Positions 13,272 through 25,139 of a stretch of 64,000 bases of DNA are shown piece after piece (the stretch's first letter is position 1; every line of letters starts with the position of its first letter). The notes beneath the pieces are model-generated. The model searched no databases and was not told where the DNA came from. It saw nothing but the letters and a program-made list of their open reading frames with translations. The position numbers and the translations under genes are program-made. The DNA comes from Pleurodeles waltl (Eukaryota; Chordata; Amphibia; Caudata; Salamandridae). Location: contig NC_090437.1 of the NCBI RefSeq assembly GCF_031143425.1, positions 849,723,978 through 849,787,977 on the forward strand, written 5' to 3'.

Positions 13272-14049
13272 GTTCACTCCCAGAGGCACTACACAGTAGC
13301 TCAAGTCGTGGCGTTCTGGCTGACAGTAGTATCTGGAGTCAAGTGAAAGATGAAGTATGAAATGGCAGACACAGCCACCGCCGGCGGACCTCGCCATTGG
13401 CCCAAGACCGCCAAAGGCAGAAATGTGTTCCAGTGGCAATTCCCCCAGGTGTAGTACCACCATGACAACATCCAGTAGTGGATGTAGGTCATTTCCTAAT
13501 TACTAATGTAGTAGCTCAGGCAGCTGCCATTTTAAGGTCCTTATATGGTCTGAAAAGTCCTAATAAAGATGTGTCACGAGGTCACAAACATGTCTACACA
13601 TAGTATTGAGTGCTGGTTGCGAACAACCATGTATTTAACATCCAATTAAATATATATGTATTGAGGTACATGATATGTGAGTTACGTATCATAATTGGAA
13701 TGCTCTGCACCCTCATGGAAATTGGATAGATAGTATTAGTGTCTATCATATGTGAAACATGATATGAATATCATTATCACTGAGACTTTTAATGACACAC
13801 GTATCAATTTACTAGTCATAAACGAGGTAAGGGGATGACATTGCAGCAATAGGCCTTCATTTACCTGTATATGTCATGTGCACCATGCTTAACTATGTCA
13901 TTTGGCAGGTCACACATCATGTGTGATGTGCATTCACACTTACAATGGACACAATGGCTGATCAACATACCTTCTTGTATTCCTTAATCTAGTTACCCTG
14001 TAATGAGAAGAGTCAGACAACCTACAGTGTACTGTCCACCAGTAGACCG

Positions 14050-15599
14050 ACAGACCATGTAGGATCGACATGTCATCCAAATCTACCACCTGGATAGGCA
14101 GACAATCATGGACCTGTGTCCTCAGTTGGAGCCAGGTCTGATGCCTGCCATTCATCATCGAAATAGCATACCACACATTGTATAAGGCATGTCAGTGCTG
14201 CATTTCATAGCCACAGGGTCTTTTCAGAATACTGTGGCCCTTAATGCAGGCATGTCCCAGCCTATTTTCAGTCTGATTTTGAAGGATGTACTTTCTGCAT
14301 TGTTAAAACACCTTGACAGCTACATCAGATTTCCACAACTTGAGGATTTGGCCCATGTGAAGGCAGATCTTTGTGCTTTGGCACACATCCTACATGTGGT
14401 GGGAGCCATTGATGAAACACATGTAGCCTTGGTTCCCTCAAGTAGCAATGAAAAGGTGTATCGGAGCAGGAAGAACCTCCACTCCATAAATGTCCACGTT
14501 GTCTGTTTCGTGGACCTCTATATTTCTCAAGTATGTGAAAAGTATCCATGTTCAATTCATGATTCCTTCATCATGGAGAACAGCCATATCCCACAGATGA
14601 TGACATGACAGTACACAGAGAGGACTTGTCTGGTTTGTAAGTCATATATGTGATAAGTGTGAGTATCTGATGTCTGCTGCCAAATGTAAGGATGTTCAAT
14701 ATTTATGTTTGACCCTTGATTCAGGGACGGCTTGGTAATTCCACGTTCCTTTCTCCATGATAGGTTGTTGAGAGTGGTCTGACCATTACACTCATTACAC
14801 TCTCCCCATTTGTTTTAGTCTTGGCCTTGACCCTCTGTGGTTGAATAAAATTGTTATCCCCAGGTGGAGGGTTTTGAGACAATTTCTTTCACGATTTCCA
14901 CTTTCCTTCCTTTTCTCCTCACCTCCAAGTTCACCATTGGGGCCTTAGCATTATCGAGTAAAGATCTCCGGCAAAGAGCCCCCCTTCGGGGGGTGCCCGT
15001 CAGGCATTGCAGCGCCAGCCTGACGAGGAGCTATTCCGATGATGAAGCATGACACCCATTCGGGTGTGTGAGGTTTCTTGCTCCTATAATTAGGACTCCT
15101 CCTTCCTCCTATTTTCTTTAGAAAAGTGTATTTTTTTTGTTGTTGTTTTGTTTTTGTTTTTTGTTCAATATTATATATGTCTGCACACATGTAATGGTTC
15201 CTTACAGGGGATTCTGGTTACCCAAACCATCCCTGGTTGTTTACACCAGTGAGGTATCCAACCACGCCAGCAGAAGTTTGCTTCAATTAGGCCCACAAAG
15301 GACAAGGCGTGCAGTGGAGCAGATCTTCGGGCTCCTTAAAGCCATAATTTTGTTGCATTGACAAATCAGGTGAAGCCCTCCTCTGCTCACCCACCAAACC
15401 CACCAAAGTCTACAAAATCATTGTTGCCTGCTGCATGATCTACAACCTTACCCTGAGACATCAGATTCCATATATACTAGATGAGGGGGAACCAGCATTT
15501 CCAGCGGGTGAGAATGCAGAATTGCAAAGTGAGGATGACAGTGATGAGTATGAAGGTGGAGACAGCACTGCAGATCTCATACATCAGTACTTCAGCTGA
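14050..15599 (+). pseudogene. HARBI1-like DDE transposase of the Harbinger element
   Basis: A two-exon transposase relic. Exon 1 (about 14050-14636) has the N-terminal helix region (YHLDRQTIMDLCPQLEPGL), a stop near 14187, then VLHFIATGSFQ, the first catalytic Asp in VVGAIDETHVALV, SINVHVVC, and the second Asp in CSIHDSFIMENS. It ends at a GTAAGT donor. The intron is 14637-15207, closed by TTACAG. Exon 2 begins DSGYPNHPWLFTPVRYP, and the third acidic residue lies in RTRRAVEQIFGLLKA (other frame), followed by KIIVACCMIYNLTLRH and an acidic tail ending at 15599. Two frame shifts and an in-frame TAG (where relatives have Glu) break exon 2. The family cuts and pastes DNA at 3 bp targets together with a Myb-like partner. 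Identification is confident; activity is not expected. Confidence 0.88.
14950..15082. other. compact structured insert inside the transposase intron
   Basis: Three strong stem-loops follow one another: six C, TTC, six G at 14979-14993; GTCAGGC (14999-15005) with GCCTGAC (15018-15024); ACACCC (15052-15057) with GGGTGT (15062-15067). Between the last two sits GATGATGA (15038-15045). The GC-rich, hairpin-dense character differs sharply from the AT-rich intron around it. I do not recognise it; a small structured RNA, the 5' end of a retroposon or a foreign insertion are all possible. Confidence 0.4.
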
Positions 15600-16900
15600 C
15601 TATAGGTATGTGTAGTCCTGTATAATATTTCACTCAGTTGGTATTTGGAGGACTTAGAGATGTTTGTGAAGGGTCTTAGTAGGACCATCAGACAGCTCAT
15701 TATTTACTAAGCAGTACGTAGCTCTTGTGTGGCTGCAAGACTGTAAATGGAGTTGTGCTATCCTGATGATCTCATTTGTTACTGTTTGTGACACTGCACA
15801 GTCAGTGTGACAATTGCACTTGGCAAATGTCTTTATGGGACTTCATTATCATTACCTGACTATATCTTTTGTATTACATTTTTACTTTGCAGATTTCTTC
15901 ACAAGGTCATCCTCATGTTCTTAAATCTGACTTGTGACACAGGCTGGTGGGATCTGCAGGTCTGACATGTGAAGTGAACATGGATAGATCTAGGTCCTGT
16001 ATGGCATCATATTGGTGGTGTCTGAGTTCCATGCCCAGACTGTCAGGACAGTGGGATAGTAGTGTACTGTTCCACACAATAGGTCTGTGTTCCATGTTGT
16101 TTAGTTCCAATGGTGTGTTAAGTGAGACCTTGATTCTCTGATACGTGTCATCCTGTGTACTCTATCACCTTAACCTTCTCATTGGTTTGATAATGATACT
16201 ATTTAAATTGTATGTAGCTGTCACTGTGTTTCCTTATTGCAGGCCACTTTTCATGTGTGTCAAGACTGACCTAGGTGAGTAGCATGGCTACTGATACCTG
16301 ACTATGGCAAGTGGAAGGTTCAATGACTGGGTACAGTTGTACTGATCTCTGTCAGTAATATGGGATATGGTTATTTGGGAGGTATGGTATGAGAATATGA
16401 TACGGCTTTAGCTGATGAAACATTGAAGCAATCTGTTTGTCTGTTTGGATAGCCAAACACTGACATGTCCCTAACTTCACTTAGTTTTTGGTATTTACAC
16501 CTATGCAGAAGCATTACATTGTGTGGCTATACTGCCCTGTGTGATATTTGTCATGTTGTCAACCTATTTGCTGGCAATTGCACTAAATGGGAAAGGGAGT
16601 GTTTCCATTTGTACAATTTTACATGTATCAGACCCAGATTCAACTGTACATGTCTGCTGGGACTTTATAGAATAGGAAAATATGTGAATATCATGTGTAT
16701 ACAACATTTATCACAATTTACTATTCATTATAGCAAAGAAATGGCACTCAACCAAAATATGTGGTTTAGTTGTGTTTATTTACTTGTCTACAGGTAGGTG
16801 AAAGGAATGGGATGAAAAGCATTTTGATGAAGTGCAAACAGTGAAGGGTTGAGTAATGGTGGATATAATCATCAGGATAGCTGCTGCAACATTTGGAGTC

Positions 16901-19077
16901 TCAGGTCCAGTGCCCTTGTGCCTTTGGAAAATGGAGAGTGGTGGAAAAAACAGTCAATAGGGTGTATCTGTGACACATAAGAGAACCAATGTATAGCAGA
17001 TCACTTCCTGCAGTGGTTGAGGTCTTGGCATCTGCTCCTCCTCGATGTTTAGGTGGACGTCCATGTTTGCTGGCTGGTTCTTCAGCTACTGAGGCTAGGG
17101 TGTCTGAGGCATGTCCTTTCCCTTGCAGAGCCTCCATTCCACTGGCTGCCACAAATGTAGAGGGGCCTGATGTAACATGGCTGATGGAAGGGGTCTGCTG
17201 TGGTGGTCATAACCTACTCAGGGTGGAGTTAATGTCCCTCAGCACACCTGTTAAGGAGGCCATGTTGGCATTGTTGGCCTCCCACCTTTTTATGACTTCC
17301 TGGTGGTTGTCCCTCTGCAGTTGCTTGATCTCCCCCATCATGGCAAATATCTGTCCCATCGTTCCCTGGGTCTGTTGGTAGGCTGTCAACACTTGCAAGA
17401 TGGTGTCCTGGTCAGTTGCATCCCTTGCAACCTCAATCCCTTGCCCCACTGCATCCCTCCCACACCTCCTACCTCCACATGTCTGTGCCCTTAACACAGT
17501 TTGCCCACTCCCACTGGTGCCAGGCCCTTCATTGTCTGGGTTCTCTAGTGGTGACTCTTTTACCTGCACTGGGAGGCACATGATGGTATCATACGTCCTT
17601 GTGACACAGGTTTGGGGGCGAAAGGTTGCTTGGGATGTTGAAGCAACAGGAATGGGAGAGTAGTTGTGGGCAGGGTGAAGCTGACAGGGGTAGGCTGACC
17701 AGGTATTCCAGATGGGCCAGAGTTGTCCTCGCTGAGGGATTCATCCAGGGGTTAGTGGCTGTCTCAGGTGTCCTCTCCATGCTCACAATCGGTAGGTGAC
17801 CTGTTGAAGAAGTGGAACAGACTTTCATGCAACATGTGGTATCATACTTTGACAGGTGGTAATGCCTTGAGCCATGTACAGGAAGGCTTTACCGGATCCG
17901 CTGATATGACAGTGACACCTGCTTTCAAATCTGGGTTACAGCTACATGGGATACAGGGACTTCATATGTCATACACCTTGCTACAGGACATCACATTAGC
18001 TTGGCAGTTGGAAGCATGTCGATAGACGCAAGTCTTGGCAGCTGTGTAGCTTGATGTTGTTCATGGTAACTCACAGTTAGCAGTAGTTAAGTATTGAGTC
18101 ACCAGACAGCTGCAGAATGTAAAGTTGACACTCATCTGTCTATTAGTTTAGGAGTAACCATTCTACCTTCCCATATATATCAGGTTACACCTGGTACACC
18201 ACACTGCAGATATGGGTGTACTCCTCGGGTGAGTATCTATCAAGGGGTGATGGGAGGTAAGAGGGCCATTTTAGCAGAGAACACAGCAGTAGCTGTGTGT
18301 TTGGTGGTATTGTACTGGGAGATGCCCATAGCATTGCTGACATTGCCATAGACTGTAAAATTTGGGTCATTCAGGTGGGTTGAGTTGATTGTGTAGTTGT
18401 CATGCAAGGCTATTTTCATTGAGGTACACTATTTTGTTTTTCCTAATGGTAGAGCGGTGCCTGCTGGGAGTTATAGTGCTGTCACTCCCTGTACTACCTA
18501 TGCCATACACAGACACTGTGTCCCCAGGTGGGATTAGTTGACACTTGATATGGCAGGGAGGGGTATTTGGACAGTTGGACACAGGGATGGTGAGTGTGTT
18601 GGCTGTTAGATGTCAAAAGGTGATCTGGGAGCATGCAAGGCAGAACTTTAAGGTGACATTTCCAGTGTTGTGACTTACCCGACTCCACCTACTCAGGTAT
18701 TCCTGTCAAGCCTTCAGGATGCAGGATGTCCAAGACCTTCTCCTCCCATGATATGAACATTGGGGAGGAGGTGGGAGCCCACCGCCAGTCTTGAGGACTG
18801 CCAGCTGGTGCTTGGTGGCCATAGAACATACCTTCCCCCTGAGGTCAATCCACCTCTTCCTGATGTCCTCTTTTGAGTGTTGATAGCTGCCTACAGCATT
18901 CACCCTGTTGACTACGTTTTGCTACATCTCCATTTTCCGGGCAATTGAGGTTTGTTGGACTTGGGCTCCAAAAAGGTGTGGCTCTACCCTGATGATTTTA
19001 TCCACCATGACCCTCAACCCATTGTCTGTGAAGTGGGGATTTTTTTTTTTTTTTTGTGAGGATATGCTAGTGGTGGA
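16901..19077 (-). pseudogene. Myb/SANT-like gene B of the Harbinger element
   Basis: A second minus-strand Myb/SANT-like gene, distinct from gene A. Exon 1 (about 18679-19077) opens with a Lys-rich stretch coded by a long A tract, then FTDNGLRVMVDKIIRVEPHLFG, an in-frame TAG where relatives have Trp, and VNRVNAVGSYQHSKEDIRKRW followed by IDLRGKVCSMATKHQ, ending at GTAAGT. Exon 2 (about 16901-17800) follows a CTTCTTCAACAG acceptor. It carries a low-complexity linker, a predicted coiled segment (17207-17581; QTQGTMGQIFAMMGEIKQLQ), and a basic tail with an AT-hook-like GRPPKHR near 17050. The 3' part needs frame changes. It presumably acts, like gene A, in DNA-end binding or nuclear import of the transposase. 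Boundaries come from splice consensus. Confidence 0.72.
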
Positions 19078-19682
19078 TGACATGAAAAGGTAAATAAAAA
19101 TCGGTTGATGAGGTGTGGGTGCTTTGGGTGACGGGTGGTGTCAGATGTATGGAGGAAATAGTGTGTGATGTGTATGATGTACAGCTGTGGGGTGAGTGGT
19201 ATTTGGAGTGGTGACCGGTGCCTATTCTATGGTTCTGTATTTTTAAATGATGCTCTGTCTTCTGTGTGTGCTATTCTGGTTGCATAGGATTGTGCTGTCT
19301 GAAGGGGTGTGATTTATAGTGCAGTTTGTAGGTGTGTTAGGTGTGTGGATTTGTGACAGGTGTGTGGAATTTAAACTATCCAATATGGTGTAGTGGATTA
19401 CTGTGTAGAATCCCGAACAGCGCAGTTCACACTGCCATTGGTTTTCTGCCCTGGGAAAACTGCTATTGTGATTTGAGGGTCATAATTAGTTTGGAGGATT
19501 TCTGATGGGCTGGCGGTGCTGGTGGTGGAATCGCCTCTTTCCCGCCCTCCAGAGTGCTGCCAGTGTCAGCATTTTGGCAGTTTTTCGGCGGTCTTGCATG
19601 TGTAACTCATAAAATGGTGGTCTGTATGACAGCCAACATGGTCTTTTGGCAACCGCTGCAGCAAATGGTCATCTCGTCAAAC

Positions 19683-19704
19683 TGCCAAACTTGTAATGAG
19701 GCCC
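19683..19704 (-). repeat. Harbinger right terminal inverted repeat
   Basis: Ends CTTGTAATGAGGCCC and is followed by TAT (19705-19707), which matches the three bases left of the element. Confidence 0.9.
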
Positions 19705-19761
19705 TATGTTTCTTTGTCTGCTCTCAAGAAGGGATCAATATTTCAGGATATTTGGGACTTT

Positions 19762-19931
19762 GGGCCTGATTTAGAACTCGGCAGACGGGTTATTCTGTCA
19801 CAACGGTTTCAAATATTCAGTCCACCAAAATCTAAATCCCATTATGTCCTGTAGGATTTAGATTTCTGCGGACAGGTAATCCATCACTGTTGTGGCCAAG
19901 TAATATACCCACTGAGTTCCAAATCAGGCCC
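19762..19931. mobile_element. 170 bp palindromic MITE
   Basis: Begins GGGCCTGATTTAGA and ends CCAAATCAGGCCC. The interior has 'ggattta' stretches in opposed orientation around the centre. Flanks TTT and TTA differ by one base, so the 3 bp duplication is imperfect. A 171 bp member of the same family with a perfect AAA duplication lies at 49102-49272. Confidence 0.75.
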
Positions 19932-21362
19932 TTAGTTGGAGAGGTCTGGATACTCAGAGAACCAGTTACTGGTCAAACCAGTTACTGAACAGCTTTGACC
20001 TTAATGTGGCCCCAAGACCTCCTTGATAGCAGGTCTAGCATCGTGGTTCCCTCCATATCTTGCCTTCCCTCCTGTTGTCCATCTCAGGATTTGTCTGCCA
20101 TCCATATTCCTCCTGCTATCCTTGTATTTCCTTCTTCCTGTGAGGTGTCTGGTCCTGCCATAAGCAACCATTTATTGTCAATGTCAGAGGATGGCTGTAA
20201 CATTATTGTGGTGAGGAGTGAGACAAAGGATGACCAGGAATTCCCCTCTCCCCTCTGCCCCCAAGGAAGGAATATGACTCAGATACCCCCTTTGGCTTGA
20301 GGGAATGATTTTACTATAGTGATAGATAGGGAACTTTGTTGTGGAACTTTGATCTTTTTTCCAAAATTAGTAATTATTCCTATGGACTGATTTTGTTTTA
20401 ATCTTCTTGGACAAATGTTTTTAATTCAGTACCTTTGTGGATAGTGTTGTTTTCTTGAATCTTCCTTACATGCTTTTGTTATTTGACATGCCCCTTCCAG
20501 GTTTACATTTTTCCCCCTTCAAGTAAGACTCTAATTTGATTTGTTTTGTCAATTCCAAGGGACATATTTCACAAAGAAAATATTTTACTGCAATAAACAT
20601 CTATTAATTCTATATAACAATATCTAAAATGTACAGCGATAATATGTTTTTAAATATCGTTGAAGGCTTTGTATGTCAAACAAAAGAATGATTTGTTATT
20701 TTGAAAATGCTTTCAATATCACAATTAAATGTTTAATGAAGGTATTTAACTAACAAACTATAAAAACAACTTTTCTGTACTGTAACTTCAACAATAAACA
20801 TTCAGCACATGAAAGATAGACAGAGGTGTTTTTGAATTAAAAAAGATATACAATATTTCAGTTTTCAAAACTGTTTTCAGTGAGTGTGCTGGGGCTAGAG
20901 TAGTGAAATTTAACAAAACAATCTTTATTAGTGAGGGCTTATATTACTACACCATCAGTGCAATACTGGTGGTGTGATGTATTGAGTGTGTGCTTGTCCT
21001 GTAGGTTGTTGATTTGATCGTGATGAGGTGGAAATGAGGTGGAAGTGATGCAGATTGAGCTGGTGCAAGTGGTTCCAGCTGAGATGTTAGATTGGCAGTA
21101 AGTGTGCCCCCCCTGGCAGAGATGTGGCTTTACAATCATGTGCATGCATTGGATGTGAGAATTCATCTTTATGGACATGTGATATTGCCTTTCATTCTGT
21201 TCCCTCAACGTTTGAAGATGTCTCTGCTTCTTTGCATCTTTGCTATGTCTTGGTAACATTGTGCAAATGTATCTGTCTGTCAGACATCTGAAGAAGCCCC
21301 TTAAATGAGAGAGCTATCTTATGAAGAGTAGCCCAAGTTGCATCAACATCTTTCTACAGAGA
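19932..21362. other. unassigned intergenic stretch
   Basis: No gene recognised. A minus-strand frame at 20939-21259 is basic and Gln/His-rich at its start, but shows no domain I can name, and a plus-strand frame at 19995-20300 is equally anonymous. Either might be a worn exon of another transposon accessory gene. Confidence 0.3.
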
Positions 21363-21875
21363 GGGCCTTAATACTGCGGTCCTAGGATTCGCGTTGGTGG
21401 TCTGACAGCCACATTATTACCGTGGCGAAAGCGCCATGGTCTGAACGCTGACACCATCACTTTTTCACCGGCAGCGCTGCCCTGGGGATTCCAAGTCCTG
21501 TGTCCTTTTGCATGGTGGCTCCACCGCCATGCAAAGGCTGGCAGAGACAGGATGCCGTGGGCCCCATGGAGGCCCCTGCACTGCCCATGCCCTTGGCATT
21601 AGCAGTGCATGGGTCCCCCCTGGGCAGCCCAGTTGAGTTTTCACTGCCTGAATTACAGACAGTGAAAAACGCAATGAGTGCTGTTGCCCCTGTGGCACAG
21701 CGACATTGCCGTCGGCTCAATTTCGAGCTGACGTCAATGTTGAAGATAGTTTCCCACTGGACCAGCGAGTGGAAATGCTGTTTCCACCCGCTGGCTCAGC
21801 GGGAAACTCATAACAGGGCCAGCGGGAGGAAAACCAAACTGGCCTCTGCCACCCTCCAAACTCATAATGAGGCCC
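21363..21875. mobile_element. GC-rich multi-hairpin MITE
   Basis: Begins GGGCCTTAATACTGCGG and ends CTCATAATGAGGCCC. Successive inverted repeats match the modules of 30130-30758 in the same order, including the TTTTCACTG/CAGTGAAAA pair and the GTTTCCC.../...GGGAAAC pair. Flanking trinucleotides AGA and TGA differ by one base. No coding function. Confidence 0.75.
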
Positions 21876-23269
21876 TGAGTGCTGTTGGGAAAAATGCATC
21901 TGCCCAGAGCTCAGGAATATACTGTCCCAACCTCAACCTGTCCACCACATTTGACATGGCCAGCAGGTAGACCATAGCAGGGAGGAGTGCTATCTTGTGG
22001 GTGGGTGTGGGGGGTGATGAATGAGAGATACCAGATTCTCACCAAAGGTGCTCTCTTCCACAGATGAATGAAAGAAGGCTGGAAATACACTTTCATGGGA
22101 GGAGTGTGTAGGGGACTGTACACAGGTATCTGTTAGGTAAGGACTGTTTGGAGGTGTATCTTGTGCAGGCGGGCATGCACCCAGGGCTGCATAAATAATG
22201 GCTGAGAACTGGCAATCATCAGAACTGATTTTAGAGGAAGATTGATGCCCAGCTGTAAAGTGGTCTTTTTGGACATGTTCTGTGTGGGGACATCAAAGTC
22301 CTACTTTTTGTCTCAATCGTCCTACTGAAACCAGTTACTGCACCTCCTCCTCCTGGTTTTCTTCTTGAGCATTGTTGGGTTCTTGGACCTGCATTAAGAA
22401 TATGTAGCAACTGGAGGACATCAAATACAGTTTTGTGACAAAAGTTCTATGCCGTACTTTAATTGACATTGCTGTGAAAAAACAATAATGGTAGTACTGT
22501 GTGAACATAAAGAAACACACATAATTAGGTATTGAGACATGCATTAAAGTATTATATCTTGAGAATGTCAACTCACCAGCTCAAGACATAGATGTTTCAT
22601 TTTGGGATGACCCTCCTGTGATGTCATCTGCTGAACCAATGTCCAGCAGTTGCAGAGAGAAGAATTATTTTAAATGATTATTGACAAACATTAAAAGTGA
22701 TCTTAACTACAAATGCTGACACTTTAGAGATACACATATGAAAAGATAATAATAAACAACAAGAAAAAACTTTCAGCATTTTATATAAAATAAACAATAT
22801 GAAAAAGTGAATGGTCTATTAATGAGATGCAGGAGTTACAATCAGAGGTTCCCAGACTTGCCAGCTCTATGGAAGGTAAAGAGCTTAGTTGCTACCGCCA
22901 GGATGTCCTTGTTGTATGACAGAAGACTGAAACATATATAGTAGAGCAAGACTCACAAAGATTTTTCTTCTGCAAGTTAGGACAAAGTCTAAAGGATATC
23001 TTAGGGGGCTCCTCTTACAACAGGAGTCTAAGGGCAGCACAGGCCTTAAAAATAAAAACACCAAACACTTAAAGCACCAAGTTGCAACTGATGGTATCTT
23101 GTTGCACTGGACTGGGACAAAGCCACAAGTTCAGGCTGACTGAGATGGTCCATAAGTCAGAAACAGGGACCATGTTGGTCCTCCTGACAAGTATACCTCA
23201 AATCCTGGTTGTAGATCATTGCGCTGCTCAGCAGGTGTTTTGGGCAGGTAATACAAGTCCCATGTTGAG
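21876..23269. other. unassigned intergenic stretch
   Basis: No gene, RNA or named repeat recognised. Mixed GC-rich and AT-rich sequence with only short frames. Confidence 0.3.
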
Positions 23270-23509
23270 GATGCATTGCACAGTGTTGGTTCCGATGGGC
23301 CACAGGCTATGATGAGGAGTCCTGCATCAGAGATGCATCAAGCACCAGTAGTTCCAGTGTGCTGTGTTTGTGATACAAGGTCCTGCATTGGAGATGTGCT
23401 GCACAGAGGTGGTTCTGGTGGGCTGCGATACAAGGTCCTATATCGTGGATGTGTCATGCAGTGGCGTTTACAATGGGCTGCAGGCTGCAATGTGAGGTCC
23501 TATATCTGG
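23270..23509 (+). repeat. degenerate minisatellite, 55-62 bp unit
   Basis: Four diverged units start with GATGCA/GATGTG at 23270, 23332, 23393 and 23448. Each contains a GTTC(C/T)-G-TGGGC-like core and ends near 'aggtcctgcatc' or 'aggtcctatatc'. A partial fifth unit begins at 23510. Confidence 0.7.
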
Positions 23510-24397
23510 GATGCAGTGTAAAGCGGCGAATCAGATGTGGGGCTGCAAAGAGTTCCATTGCACTGCTTCAGGTCTGGCTGAGATAACAGCTGAGCTGGCT
23601 AAGCACTCTCAGGCCCACTTCCAATGGTCCAGGACTGGGATTGCACCACTTGGGGGCAAGAGTCACAGAAGGCAGAGTTCAGCTGGCTGGAGCCTTTTCT
23701 GTCCATGAGGCTCTGATTAGGAGGCCAGAAGATTAGCCCTTGGAGTCACTCTGGTGCTCCTGTGTTCAAGATGCTGGTCCAGTCCTTTTCACTCAGGCAG
23801 CAGAGCAACAGAGGGCAGAAGAGGAGCAGTCCTTCTTGCAGCAGAGAAGCACAGAAGTCCTTCTTCTGAGTACTCCACAGGTCTAGATGTGTGCTGAAGA
23901 TTTGGGTCTGAGAGTGAACCATTTATACTTGATGCCAGCTTTGAAGTAGGAGAAGATTCTGAAGTGTTTCTCCCCAGGGGTGTGTGGAACTTCCTGTCTC
24001 CCAGCCCTGCCTCCAGCTTGTCTAGGAACACAAAATATGAGTGTGTAACTCTTTGTGAGCTGCTAGGGCAGAGCCTTTGTGATGTGTTAGTGTGGTAGGT
24101 GAAAGCTCATTACTTCTATCAAGTCAAAGATGGTCCATCCTGCCAACATCTATTCCCCCTTTGTTGCACTGTCTGGGAGCAATATACAAAGACCAACTGC
24201 CAGCTAAACCTAGTCATATGACCCAGGATACAGGCTGCAGGCAACAAATAGTTGGGACATGAAAACTGCAACTTTCTACTAGTGAAATTTCCAGAATTGT
24301 GATTTGAAATCCAACTTTATCTTTAAAGATGTTTTTAAAAGGCAATTCTTTAGACACCAAATTCGACATTCTGACCTGATCCCAATTGTCACACTAA
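23510..24397. other. unassigned stretch after minisatellite
   Basis: No gene recognised. Rich in CAGCAG/GAAG motifs around 23790-23880. It could be part of a larger retroelement that includes the upstream minisatellite, but no termini are visible. Confidence 0.3.
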
Positions 24398-24812
24398 GGG
24401 GCAGATTTATGAAAAGTGGTGCTGCACCACTTTTCTAGCACCCCCTAATGCCACCTTGTGTGCACTGTATTTAATATGCGCCGCGCAGCATGGCGGTGGT
24501 TAGGGAACTAGTGTCAGAATTTTTTACGCCAGTTTTGCGGTTTGAAGGATTAGTGTAAAAAATTCTGACGTTAACCCTGCAAAGCACCCAGAGGCTCATT
24601 GAAACCAATGGGAACTTCCTTTTAACAGAGCAGGTGTTAAAAGTGGCAAAAAAAAAGACGCAAAGATATCTTTTAGATTTCTTTGTTCCATTTTTTCAGC
24701 CCCCTAACGGGGGAATGCCTCCTTTGCATATATTATGTCTGGCACAGGCATAATGTAGCACGAAGGGTTACAAAGTGGCGCGATGCATGCATTTGTAAAT
24801 TTGACACATCAA
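24398..24812. mobile_element. MITE fragment related to 60954-61493
   Basis: Starts GGGGCAGATTTATG and shares module order with the copy at 60954-61493: a 'gtgg...ccact' opening, 'ccccctaatgccacc', 'gtttaatatgcgcc'-like text, 'cattgaaaccaatgg', and 'ggcacaggcataatgtagc'. The right end (CCTGATTT-like reverse) is missing, so it is truncated near 24812. Confidence 0.65.
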
Positions 24813-24828
24813 TTTTGAGATGGTATAC

Positions 24829-25139
24829 TGGGGTGTGGGGGGCCATGGAGCTCCCCACATACTTTATCAACATAGCTGCGGGGAGGTGGTGGCCCTTGGG
24901 GCCCGGAGTGTCCACGGGACCCCTAAAATATTATTAGTAAGCAAGTCCCAGGAAGGTGGTGCCGCCCCACGGCTTGGAGCGTGTGGTCCCCTATATAGTT
25001 TACTAACATAGACCCAGGGAGATAGTGGTCCCCAGGGCCCGGAGGTCCACAGGCCCCCGCATATTTCTAAATCTTAGCCCTGGGGAGGTGGCAACATATA
25101 CATTTAAGAGTGGGGTCCTGTGGACCCCCATGACCCTTT
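24829..25139. repeat. GC-rich degenerate repeat block
   Basis: Loose repeats of 'cagggaggtggtggcccttggggcc' and 'gtccacgggacccc'. Similar text recurs at 25737-25990 (largely inverted) and 28960-29760. No coding signal. Confidence 0.5.

Larger units (their letters stand above)
7725..19704 (+). mobile_element. 11.98 kb PIF/Harbinger DNA transposon, three genes
   Basis: The element is bounded by 22 bp terminal inverted repeats with a single mismatch (7725-7746, starting GGGCCTCATTACGAG; 19683-19704, ending CTTGTAATGAGGCCC) and by a 3 bp duplication, TAT, at 7722-7724 and 19705-19707. Inside are a HARBI1-like transposase on the plus strand (14050-15599) and two Myb/SANT-like genes on the minus strand (9384-13271 and 16901-19077). 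The usual Harbinger layout is one transposase and one Myb-like partner. Intervals 7950-9380, 10503-12406, 13272-14050 and 15600-16900 hold spacer or intron sequence with no other gene I can support. All three genes carry stops or frameshifts, so this copy is not autonomous now. Confidence 0.88.
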
